Shown here one piece after another: positions 18,037 to 26,792 of a stretch of 64,000 nt of DNA. Origin of the DNA: Chryseobacterium scophthalmum (GTDB taxonomy: Bacteria; Bacteroidota; Bacteroidia; Flavobacteriales; Weeksellaceae). The first letter of the stretch is position 1. Every line of letters begins with the position of its first letter. Location of the stretch: contig NZ_FSRQ01000001.1 in the NCBI RefSeq assembly GCF_900143185.1, positions 434,001-498,000 of the forward strand, written 5' to 3'. The notes under the pieces are model-generated. The model had not been told where the DNA came from and ran no database searches. It saw only the letters and a list, made by a program, of their open reading frames with translations. A program made the translations under genes and the position numbers.

Positions 18037-21000
18037 ATGAATCCCGAATATTACATACCGTCAGAAAGAATATTGAAGCCTTCGCAAGATTATGATTTTT
18101 TGCGAAAAGAAGGTTTAAAATATATCGAAAAACTGGGAAACACTTTCTGGACAGATTACAATGCGCACGATCCTGGAATTACAATCCTAGAAGCACTTTC
18201 GTATGTGATAACAGAATTGGGATACAGAACAGATTTCGACATCAAAGATCTTTTGACCACCAAAAACGGACAAATTTTGAACGGATCATTTTTTACCGCA
18301 AGAGAAATAATGACAAACGCTGCGTTGACAGAGCTCGATTACAGAAAAATTTTGATTGATATTGAGGGAATTACAAACGCCTGGTATTTAGCTACAAGAA
18401 AAGAAACCAATCAATATGATTATCATTTACCCCATCCTGCAGAACAAAAATTATATATTAATGTTTTAGAAGATACATTAAGTTTTGCACCAAAAGATAA
18501 AAACAACAAATCATTAGAACAGCTTTTCGTAAGAGGTTTAAATAAAATTATCATTGAATTGGATGAAGATGTAGTTCTTGGAGATCTCAATACAACCGGG
18601 CTTGAGTTTGCGTTTTTAGAATCTTCGCGTTGGGTACAGGTCAATATAACGTCCGAATTTTCTTCATGGAACGATCCTAAAGCGCTTCTTCTGAGCAAAA
18701 TGGACAAACCTTCCAAAATAAAAAATAAAAAAGTAGAGATTAAAGACAATACAGTAGTTATTGTTGTTGAAAGAACTATTCAAGTCAATGATACTTTAAA
18801 ATTTGTTGTAGAACCTGTTGATAAAAACGAACTGCAACTCGTGAAAAATCATTTCAGTACAGAAAAACCAATCTGTGAGATTATTTCTTTGCTGAAAGAC
18901 AAAAAAAATAAAGTGGATGGAATTTTCAGAACCGTTCAGCAAAAACTGCATCAAAACAGAAACCTTACCGAAGATTTTCTTTGTGTGGAAACCATCAAAA
19001 GTACAGAAATAAGTTTCTGCGTCGATGTAGAATTAGCTCCCGAAACCGATTCTGTAGAAACAATGGCTCAGATTCAGATGGCAATTGAAAAAATACTGAA
19101 TCCGCCCGTTCGTTTTTATACTTTATCTCAGTTGATGGAACAGGGGTTAAATTCTACCGAAATATTTTTAGGACCAAAACTAAAACATGGTTTTCTCAAT
19201 GACGATGAGCTTGAAAAAGCACAACTTCCGAACAGCATTCACGCTTCGGATATTATTGCTGCCATTATGGAAATTAAAGGAATTGTTTCTGTTGAAAATC
19301 TTCTGATGACGGCTTATAATTCTTTGGGACAGCCGATTACAGGAAGTATGAATCAAAAATGGTGTCTGCATTTATCGGGGCAAGAAAAACCTTTGTTTTC
19401 TGTTGAGAAGTCAAAAATATTGCTGTTTCAGAAAAACATTCCTTTCCTTTTATCTGAAAACAGTCAGATGTTGGTGGATCAAAAGGTTCAGCAGCTTAAA
19501 GCTCAGATAAAAAATTATAAATTATATTCAATACAAAGTGATTTGCCTGTTCCGAAAGGACAATTTTATCAGCTGGATGAATATTACAGTGTTCAGGAAG
19601 AATTTCCGGTGAATTACGGTTTAGGTTCAAATGAAGTTTCAGGCAAGGCTCCCGAAAAAAGAAAAGCCCAGGTAAAACAACTGAAAGCGTATCTGCATTT
19701 TTACGATCAATTACTGGCAGATTTTTTTAATCAGTTGTATCACGCTAAAAATATTCTGGATATCGAACCCGTAAAATATACCTATTTCCCTAATTATCTG
19801 GATAAAAACCCGAAAACAGGAAAAGATTTTTACTCAAAAGAAATTTACAGAGACGATTTTAAAAACTCATTATTAAAAGGCGAATCTGAATTTGATGTCT
19901 CTCTGGAAGAATCGCAATCTGTTTTCAATGACAGACGAAATCGGGCTTTAGATCATTTAATGGCTCGCTTCAGCGAAAGTTTTAACGATTATGTCTTTAT
20001 GATGTATAAAGTAAGTAAGGATTCCGGAGGTTTGGGAGAAATGTCTTTTCAGCCTCATGATCTGATTTACGATAAAGAAGAATTTTTAAAAAATTATGCC
20101 GAAATCAGTTCTGAAAGAGGTTTGGGAATAGATTATCTCAACACAAAAATCAACAATAATAAGTTTGATTTTCAGAATTTCTGGGAAACAGATCACAGAG
20201 GAGGTTACGAAAAAAGAACCGCAAAATTATTGGGAATCAATAACATCGGTTTGAAAGATATTGTGACAGAAGATCAGGTTCAGACTCAATGGACGCTGCC
20301 TGTAAAGATTAATAATCAATCTGTTATCTGCAAAATTGTACAATCTGCTACAGATTTAGAAGAAAAATGGAAATGGACTCAGCAAAATTTACTCAATCCA
20401 AATGTTTATTTCATTCATAAACAAGGCAATAAGTTTTTCATTTATTTAGGCGAAAGTCCTAAAAAAACAGCGACAATAGATAAAACTTTTACAAGCTATG
20501 AAAAGGCATCCGAATTTTTGTATCAACTGATTCAATTATTAAATGAAGCGTATGAAAATTTCTACTGTTTAGAACATATTTTATTAAGACCTTTTCCTCC
20601 TTTTAACAATGATAAAGATTTGTTAACGGTTTGTCTGAAAGACGATTGTAAAGATGAAGCCAATAATGATCCTTATTCTTTTAAGGCAACGATTGTTTTA
20701 CCCGGATATTTATCAAGATTTAAAAATATTACCTTCAGAAGATATGCAGAGCAGATTTTCCGTCAGGAAGCTCCCGCTCATGTTTTACTGAAAATTTGCT
20801 GGGTCGGATATGAAGATATGCAGCATTTCCAAAGTGCTTACAAAAACTGGCTGGAAAACTACAGAAATTTCAGACTTAAATATTGCAGCAAAACTTTAAC
20901 TAAAAAAGATTTTACGGTTTTTAGTCTGCATCACAAAGAGCTGATAAAGAGACTCAAGGAACTCAATACTATTTATCCGGAAGGAAATTTATACGATTGT

Positions 21001-21060
21001 CAGCTTAGCGAAACCACCAATCCGATTGTATTAGGTAACACCTCATTAGGAACACTTTAA
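18037..21060 (+). CDS. Large baseplate protein (Pvc12/Afp12-like, gp7-type)
   Basis: 1007 residues. The start contains 'GNTFWTDYNAHDPGITILEA' and 'LSYVITELGYRTDFDIKDLL', the signature of the Pvc12-like wedge protein of Bacteroidetes eCIS. The middle region is helical and charged. The C-terminal part has 'LEHILLRPFPPF' and 'EQIFRQEAPAHVLLKICWV', also typical. It works with the baseplate-J protein encoded immediately upstream. It begins 2 bp after that gene and is followed after 11 bp by another large protein. Confidence 0.85.
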   Translation: MNPEYYIPSERILKPSQDYDFLRKEGLKYIEKLGNTFWTDYNAHDPGITILEALSYVITELGYRTDFDIKDLLTTKNGQILNGSFFTAREIMTNAALTELDYRKILIDIEGITNAWYLATRKETNQYDYHLPHPAEQKLYINVLEDTLSFAPKDKNNKSLEQLFVRGLNKIIIELDEDVVLGDLNTTGLEFAFLESSRWVQVNITSEFSSWNDPKALLLSKMDKPSKIKNKKVEIKDNTVVIVVERTIQVNDTLKFVVEPVDKNELQLVKNHFSTEKPICEIISLLKDKKNKVDGIFRTVQQKLHQNRNLTEDFLCVETIKSTEISFCVDVELAPETDSVETMAQIQMAIEKILNPPVRFYTLSQLMEQGLNSTEIFLGPKLKHGFLNDDELEKAQLPNSIHASDIIAAIMEIKGIVSVENLLMTAYNSLGQPITGSMNQKWCLHLSGQEKPLFSVEKSKILLFQKNIPFLLSENSQMLVDQKVQQLKAQIKNYKLYSIQSDLPVPKGQFYQLDEYYSVQEEFPVNYGLGSNEVSGKAPEKRKAQVKQLKAYLHFYDQLLADFFNQLYHAKNILDIEPVKYTYFPNYLDKNPKTGKDFYSKEIYRDDFKNSLLKGESEFDVSLEESQSVFNDRRNRALDHLMARFSESFNDYVFMMYKVSKDSGGLGEMSFQPHDLIYDKEEFLKNYAEISSERGLGIDYLNTKINNNKFDFQNFWETDHRGGYEKRTAKLLGINNIGLKDIVTEDQVQTQWTLPVKINNQSVICKIVQSATDLEEKWKWTQQNLLNPNVYFIHKQGNKFFIYLGESPKKTATIDKTFTSYEKASEFLYQLIQLLNEAYENFYCLEHILLRPFPPFNNDKDLLTVCLKDDCKDEANNDPYSFKATIVLPGYLSRFKNITFRRYAEQIFRQEAPAHVLLKICWVGYEDMQHFQSAYKNWLENYRNFRLKYCSKTLTKKDFTVFSLHHKELIKRLKELNTIYPEGNLYDCQLSETTNPIVLGNTSLGTL

Positions 21061-21071
21061 AATTAACAACC

Positions 21072-24068
21072 ATGAAAACTCAAAATCCATCCAAATATCC
21101 TGTTTTTGAAGCCGATCAGGTTTTAAGTCAGAAACACCTGAACCGTGCCATAAGTTATCTTGAAGAGCAAGATCGGCTTACCCGTGTAGGAGGCATCGGA
21201 ATTGGCATTGTTTGTGGTTTGGAAATTTCGCATCCGCATCCGAATCAGATCACGATAAGTTGCGGTACGGCAATCACCTCATTGGGTTATCAGATCAATT
21301 GGGAAGAAAAAACGTTCAGTTATTATCATCCGATCGAATTATCTGCGGATTTTCTCGCTCCGAAATTTATCGATGGCGAATATCTGGATCTTACGTTACC
21401 TCACGCCAAAAAATATGAGCCGCTAAAAAATTCTATTGAACTTTTACCGAACAACACACTGGAAGTTGACCGAATTGCGATTCCGAATAATTTTTTCAAG
21501 GATAAAATTGTTATTCTTTTGCTTGAAACTTTGTTGATTGACGAAAAAAACTGTGTAACAACCAATTGCGACGATAAAGGTAAAAGAATTGAGTTTAAAA
21601 TAAGACCATTATTAGTTTCTATTAATGATTTAAATTCTTATCTGTTTGCAGAATATCCGAAAGCTGTGAATTTTGAAAAAATTTCGCTACCGAGATATAA
21701 TGTTCCTAATCATCAGTTGATAACAGGATTGGATGTCTTAAATGAATTTAAAAAGAACTTGTCGGATTCCATAATCAATAATATTTCAGAAAAAATAAGT
21801 CTTGCTTACAAAAGTTACAAATCAATCATCAGCAATACTGTTGATTTTAATGTATTGAATAATCCGAAAACTGCTTTGGAAACGGTAATTAATACTTATA
21901 AAAACAGTATTAATGTACAATATTTATGGGATTGGATGTCGGATATTTCCTCCGCTTACAACGAAATTATAGAATTTAATGAGCAAAATCCTTCTTTATG
22001 CTGTGTTGATGAAACGATGTTTCCTTTTCACATCGTTTTAGGAAAAGTGGATGATAATGATATTAATTACAGAACTCCGTTTTTTTCAACCCAATATAGT
22101 TCTTTAAAAAACAATCAGAAAAGAAAAGAACTGTCTTTGTTGTTTGAGAGATTGGTTCATTTGATAAAATTCTGGAAAGTGCAGAATAACGGCATCAAAG
22201 TAACGCCTTCTATTTACGGAGATGTTCCGCTTTCTAAAAAGTCGATTCCTTATTATTACGATCAGATTTTGGAATTAAACAGAAAATGGAATCCTAAGAA
22301 AACCGGAAAAAATAAAAATAACGAAATCCATTCGTATCATTCAGAAATAGCGAATTACACCAATTTGGATGTGGTGAAAAAACCTTTGCTGTATGATATT
22401 GAAAAGTTCAATTTCTTTACCATTGAAGGGCATTTAGGCAAGAAATACACAGACGTTGTTGAAGAGCTGAATATTATGAAAAACAGCTACAATCTTCCGT
22501 TTAAAATCACTGCTTTGAATGCAACTGATTTTGTAGGAAAAGTATTGGACATTTCAAAATTTCAAGGAAGATGGGACGATCTGGAGACCGATTATGATTT
22601 GGCAAGAAAAAGATTGTATAATATCACAGAATTTGTAGTTAACTGGATTACAAACAATAAAGCAACGATTGTTAACCAAAATTTACTGGGAGCGGAAAGT
22701 ATTGATAATTTAAAAAATATTTTAAGCCAGATTAAAAACTTATTGCCTAATGATTTAAAAGATTTTCTTCCAAATTTCGTTAGCTTTAATCAGGTTTTCA
22801 AACAGTTAAATCAGACTTTCCTTATTCATAGATGGTGTATTCAGTTCACAAAACCTCAGTTGACAACTACAGCCGAAGATTTGATCGACCGATTTGATGA
22901 TATTAATGAATTGTTTTTAGAAGATCCGTTTGCTGTAATTTACGAGGAAACTCAGATTCGCTGGCAAAGAATTTATAAAGATATTTTTTTCTCCACTTTT
23001 ATACAGAAGCATCCCGGAATAGAGCACAAAGCCGGAGTTACAAAAGGCGGAACTTTTATTTTGGTGTATGTAGATTCTACAATTTTTAAAACAGTAAAAC
23101 CACTTTTACCGTACACTCAGATTTTGACTTTACTTACCAATTATCAAAATAATTTCACTCAGATTCCGGTAAGTATAAAGCAGGAAATTGAAGCGAGTAT
23201 CAATTTTAAAGATTATACAACGCAAATCATCACTCCGCCGATTGAAGAGCTGGATAAATGCAAACAGGAAACTGAAAACATTAAAGCAAATATCCTGAAA
23301 CTTGCTGATTTTAATATGTCACCAACGTACACCAAAGAAATGAAATCTTATTTACTGGGAAATCTTTCTTACGCAATGCAGTTTCAGGTAAGTACAGCCA
23401 CCGATATTCCGAACCAGCAATTGGTGATTGCAGATTTTTTCCTTCCGTACTTGTGTTGTGGAGAAGGCAATACGATTGAAATTAAAATAGAAAAATCCGA
23501 ACCTTTATCTATTGCAATGAAAACGTTAAAATACTGCAATACAGATGATAAAGAATATGAAGTTGTAATAAAAGGAAAATCTGGCGGAACTTTTTCGGGA
23601 ACTGCAAAAGATGCAATTGTTCAGAAAAGTAATAAATATTTCTTAAAACCGAATCACGCATCCGTTAAAAAAGCAGGAAAATATACTTTACAATATGAAA
23701 GTGAAGGTGAATTGAGCAATACTTTAGAAATTGAGATTTCTGAACCGAAAGAAATTTCTAACTGGAGTACTGTAAGAAATTCCAGAGATATTACTGCTTT
23801 TGAATTTATCAATTCTAATCAGGAAGATACCGGTGAGTATGAGATCGATTTTGGAGATAAATCAGAAAAAATCATTACGGATAAAAAATTAGTAAGACAT
23901 GCTTTTCCATTCAACGAAAAAGTGAAATCATTTACTGTAAACATCAAACAGTTAGGCGGAATATGCCAAAATACACAGAAAATAATCGTGAAAATCGGAG
24001 ATTTTAACAATCCTGATTTTAATTCGAATGACTTTGATACTCAAAATAATAACCCTATAAAACCTTAA
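21072..24068 (+). CDS. Large eCIS-associated protein of unknown role with a C-terminal PKD-like domain
   Basis: 998 residues. The N-terminus ('FEADQVLSQKHLNRAISYLE', 'GIGIGIVCGLEI') resembles an attachment domain, with beta segments to about 120. The middle is long and helical. The last 180 residues are beta-rich, and 'YEIDFGDKSEKIITDKKLVRHAF' matches a PKD-type domain (the FGD and RHAF pattern), a fold common in surface-binding proteins. Position after the baseplate genes and before the tape measure is where tail-fibre genes sit in other systems. I recognise no named family; a peripheral baseplate or receptor-binding role is inferred from position and domain type. Confidence 0.6.
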   Translation: MKTQNPSKYPVFEADQVLSQKHLNRAISYLEEQDRLTRVGGIGIGIVCGLEISHPHPNQITISCGTAITSLGYQINWEEKTFSYYHPIELSADFLAPKFIDGEYLDLTLPHAKKYEPLKNSIELLPNNTLEVDRIAIPNNFFKDKIVILLLETLLIDEKNCVTTNCDDKGKRIEFKIRPLLVSINDLNSYLFAEYPKAVNFEKISLPRYNVPNHQLITGLDVLNEFKKNLSDSIINNISEKISLAYKSYKSIISNTVDFNVLNNPKTALETVINTYKNSINVQYLWDWMSDISSAYNEIIEFNEQNPSLCCVDETMFPFHIVLGKVDDNDINYRTPFFSTQYSSLKNNQKRKELSLLFERLVHLIKFWKVQNNGIKVTPSIYGDVPLSKKSIPYYYDQILELNRKWNPKKTGKNKNNEIHSYHSEIANYTNLDVVKKPLLYDIEKFNFFTIEGHLGKKYTDVVEELNIMKNSYNLPFKITALNATDFVGKVLDISKFQGRWDDLETDYDLARKRLYNITEFVVNWITNNKATIVNQNLLGAESIDNLKNILSQIKNLLPNDLKDFLPNFVSFNQVFKQLNQTFLIHRWCIQFTKPQLTTTAEDLIDRFDDINELFLEDPFAVIYEETQIRWQRIYKDIFFSTFIQKHPGIEHKAGVTKGGTFILVYVDSTIFKTVKPLLPYTQILTLLTNYQNNFTQIPVSIKQEIEASINFKDYTTQIITPPIEELDKCKQETENIKANILKLADFNMSPTYTKEMKSYLLGNLSYAMQFQVSTATDIPNQQLVIADFFLPYLCCGEGNTIEIKIEKSEPLSIAMKTLKYCNTDDKEYEVVIKGKSGGTFSGTAKDAIVQKSNKYFLKPNHASVKKAGKYTLQYESEGELSNTLEIEISEPKEISNWSTVRNSRDITAFEFINSNQEDTGEYEIDFGDKSEKIITDKKLVRHAFPFNEKVKSFTVNIKQLGGICQNTQKIIVKIGDFNNPDFNSNDFDTQNNNPIKP

Positions 24069-24072
24069 TATC

Positions 24073-24636
24073 ATGGCAACAAGAGATGTAATAGAGAAAA
24101 AAATAAATGAAATTAGTGACGGAGGAAACAATTCTGCAGCAGAAATGCGCGGTGTACTTACTGATTTATTAGATTATACGGAGAATACAGATACAAACGG
24201 GCAGTTACCTCTATTTGAGTTTTGGGAAGAAACACCAGTTAAAGATGATAAAAACAATGGATCATTATGGTATTCATTTCGTGGGATTGAAAAAGCATAT
24301 GCTAATTTAACCTTCAGGCTATTGATCAATGAATCAAATGCAACCAATTTCATATTTAGGCTGGATGATAAAATAATGGAGGTTTTAAGTACTTTTTTCC
24401 AGCAACCAATGAGTGAAATCCAACAGGCAATGTCTTTTGTAGTTTCTCTTACCGATACCACAGGAAAAAGAATCCCAAGAATCTGGGTATTATTTATTCA
24501 GATGGAGAAAGACAGATTAATATTGATATTGAAAAAAGACGGCACAACTAATGACAGAACGCAGCAGGGTGATGAAATTTTCACTTCTATTCAATTTCAT
24601 TGTCCACCGTTTAATTTTGATTTTGATAAAAAATAA
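24073..24636 (+). CDS. Hypothetical eCIS-locus protein
   Basis: 187 residues, starting 4 bp after the preceding large protein and ending 3 bp before the tape-measure gene, so certainly part of the operon. The N-terminus ('VIEKKINEISDGGNNSAAEM', 'RGVLTDLLDYTENTD') looks like a short helical oligomerisation or attachment segment. The rest is predicted beta-rich ('ANLTFRLLINESNATNFIFR'), with an aromatic C-terminus. No family recognised. By position and organisation it could be a small fibre or fibre-tip protein that works with the 998-residue protein. Confidence 0.55.
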   Translation: MATRDVIEKKINEISDGGNNSAAEMRGVLTDLLDYTENTDTNGQLPLFEFWEETPVKDDKNNGSLWYSFRGIEKAYANLTFRLLINESNATNFIFRLDDKIMEVLSTFFQQPMSEIQQAMSFVVSLTDTTGKRIPRIWVLFIQMEKDRLILILKKDGTTNDRTQQGDEIFTSIQFHCPPFNFDFDKK

Positions 24637-24639
24637 GCC

Positions 24640-26097
24640 ATGCATCTTCTCCAAAAACATATTGTAGATGTTCACTGCTCTTCTCAACTTTTGGGAAAAG
24701 AGATACAAAATACATTGTCTGATGTTTTGGAGAAAGATTTTTATCCTAAACTGGAACTTATTTTAGACCAGTACACAATAGAAAATTACGAATGGGAAAT
24801 AGAAAGTATTTCGCTTGATTTACCTAAAATTACTCAAAAAGACTGGAGAAAAGAGCTTGTAAATCAAACACTATTTAAAATTGAAGAATATCTGAAAGAT
24901 CATTTCCCTGTTTTAGGATTAAATAAAACCAAAGAACAATTAGAGAATTTCGGATTTGAATCACAAACAAAATTTGCGGAAAATTTGTTTTTCGATTATT
25001 TAAAAACAGGAATTATTGCAGAAAATTCATATTCGAAAAATATAGATAAAATTGTTGATACAATAGAAATTTCAGAACACTTTATTGAAAGAGTCATTGC
25101 TATTTTTGAGGAAAGCAAAACTACACTCATCAGATTTTATTTTAATTGTAAAGAATCTTTTAAAGAAAAAGTCAATACTGAGATTTCAAAATATTCAACC
25201 TCAAAACAACTGATTTCTCAAATTTTAAAAGCCTTTTTTTATTCTGAAATTAAATTTTCTTCTGTCGAAGAACTGGAAAACTGGCTCGACGATCAAAATA
25301 TCTTTTCTGATAATAAAGATGTACAGATTAAAGATAGGCAGCAAAATACTTTTAATGAAAATGATCAAAGCAGAACGTTATTTAAATTTGATAAAGATTT
25401 ATTAAATCAAGAAAATAATTCAAAAGGATCAAATGAAATTAGTACTGATGAAATTTCTCTGAATAAGGGTGAAATCACTGGAAGCAATAAAGAAAATAGT
25501 ATTAATTTTAATGGGGCCAATGAACAAAATCTGAAAAATGATAAAGAAATCAATCATGAAAATGTAAAGAAAAATGCTTCAGAATTGCAGATTTCGTCTC
25601 TTTACATAGACAATGCAGGTCTTGTCATTTTGCATCCGTTTCTTTTAAATCTATTTCAAAAACTGAATTTATGTAAAGATGAAGTTTGGGTTGATAAAAA
25701 AAGTCAGCATAAAGCTGTTTTATTAACTCAATATTTAGTTACAGGCCAGGAAATTTTCTTTGAAAATGAACTGATTTTAAATAAACTGATTTGCGGCTTT
25801 CCAATTGAGAATGTGATCAATACCAAGCAAAAAATCAGCAAAGAAGAAAAAGAAATTTGTAATGATCTTTTGCTGGTTGTTATAGAGTATTGGTCGGTGA
25901 TGAAAAATTCATCTGCAGAAGGTCTTAGGGAAACTTTTTTACAAAGAGCAGGAAAATTATCCTTGTCAGAAACTCGTTCATCAGAATTATGGGTTGAGGA
26001 AAAAGGAGTAGATGTTTTGCTGGCTAGTTTACCTTGGGGAATTAGCATGATTCAGACACCTTGGATAGATGATTTTTTACATTGCTATTGGAACTAA
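24640..26097 (+). CDS. Contractile injection system tape-measure protein (Pvc14/Afp14-like)
   Basis: 485 residues. The N-terminus ('HIVDVHCSSQLLGKEIQNTL') and the segment 'NYEWEIESISLDLPKI' belong to the Bacteroidetes CIS tape-measure family. The conserved C-terminus has 'NAGLVILHPFLLNLFQKLNL', 'AVLLTQYLVTGQEIFFENEL' and 'LASLPWGISMIQTPWIDDFL'. A polar, low-complexity linker (about 215-315, rich in Asn, Lys, Asp and Glu) lies between them. Tape measures set tube length; a short flexible linker fits a short particle. It lies between the hypothetical protein and the chitosanase-like gene. Confidence 0.88.
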   Translation: MHLLQKHIVDVHCSSQLLGKEIQNTLSDVLEKDFYPKLELILDQYTIENYEWEIESISLDLPKITQKDWRKELVNQTLFKIEEYLKDHFPVLGLNKTKEQLENFGFESQTKFAENLFFDYLKTGIIAENSYSKNIDKIVDTIEISEHFIERVIAIFEESKTTLIRFYFNCKESFKEKVNTEISKYSTSKQLISQILKAFFYSEIKFSSVEELENWLDDQNIFSDNKDVQIKDRQQNTFNENDQSRTLFKFDKDLLNQENNSKGSNEISTDEISLNKGEITGSNKENSINFNGANEQNLKNDKEINHENVKKNASELQISSLYIDNAGLVILHPFLLNLFQKLNLCKDEVWVDKKSQHKAVLLTQYLVTGQEIFFENELILNKLICGFPIENVINTKQKISKEEKEICNDLLLVVIEYWSVMKNSSAEGLRETFLQRAGKLSLSETRSSELWVEEKGVDVLLASLPWGISMIQTPWIDDFLHCYWN

Positions 26098-26111
26098 AAA
26101 ACATATTAATC

Positions 26112-26786
26112 ATGATAACAAGTCAACAAAAAACAAAAATATTACAGGTCATTAATGTTTTTGAAACAGGAACTAAAGAGGGGAAATATGATACTCTGGT
26201 GATTTATGCCGATGGTAAAAACGGAAGCCGCCAAATTACTTACGGAAGAAGCCAGACTACAGAACAAGGAAATCTGAAAGCTCTCATCCAAATGTACATT
26301 TCTCAAAACGGAATTTTTGCATCACAACTGAAAGTATTTGTCAATAAAATCGGAGAAGAAAGTTTGGTAGATAATACGGCTTTCAAAAATTTATTGAGAA
26401 AATCAGCTCGTGAAGATGTCATAATGAGAACATGTCAGGATGATTTTTTTGATATTTTATATTACAAACCGGCTTTTCAGTTTTTTCAAAGTAATCATTT
26501 TACTACTGCTTTAAGTCTGTTGGTCATTTATGACAGCTTTATACATTCCGGAGGCGTTCCTTCATTTTTAAGAGAAAGATTTGCTGAAAAAATACCTGTA
26601 AATGGAGGAGTTGAAAAGAAATGGATCACTCAGTATGTCAATACAAGAGATCTTTGGTTGGGCAACCATTCCAGAAAAATATTGCAAAAAACCATTTATA
26701 GAACAGAATGTTTTAAAAATCAAATTTCAACCAACAATTGGGATTTATCCAAAGAAATTATAGCTAATAAAGTAAAAATAAATTAG
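26112..26786 (+). CDS. GH46-type chitosanase-like glycoside hydrolase
   Basis: 224 residues from the ATG at 26112; earlier in-frame codons overlap the tape-measure end and are not needed. The start 'QQKTKILQVINVFETG' gives a candidate catalytic Glu18, and 'IYADGKNGSRQITYGRSQTT' gives Asp34, matching the Glu and Asp of GH46 chitosanases, which cut beta-1,4-linked glucosamine chains with inversion. 'LSLLVIYDSFIHSGG' also fits. No signal peptide is present, so Sec export is unlikely. In this operon it may be cargo, help particles through a cell envelope, or aid release by lysis. Confidence 0.75.
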   Translation: MITSQQKTKILQVINVFETGTKEGKYDTLVIYADGKNGSRQITYGRSQTTEQGNLKALIQMYISQNGIFASQLKVFVNKIGEESLVDNTAFKNLLRKSAREDVIMRTCQDDFFDILYYKPAFQFFQSNHFTTALSLLVIYDSFIHSGGVPSFLRERFAEKIPVNGGVEKKWITQYVNTRDLWLGNHSRKILQKTIYRTECFKNQISTNNWDLSKEIIANKVKIN

Positions 26787-26792
26787 CAAATC

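Noticed and set aside
25728..26048. Reverse-strand frame of 106 codons inside the tape-measure gene
   Set aside because: It overlaps a region with strong family conservation on the forward strand, and its translation shows no recognisable feature.
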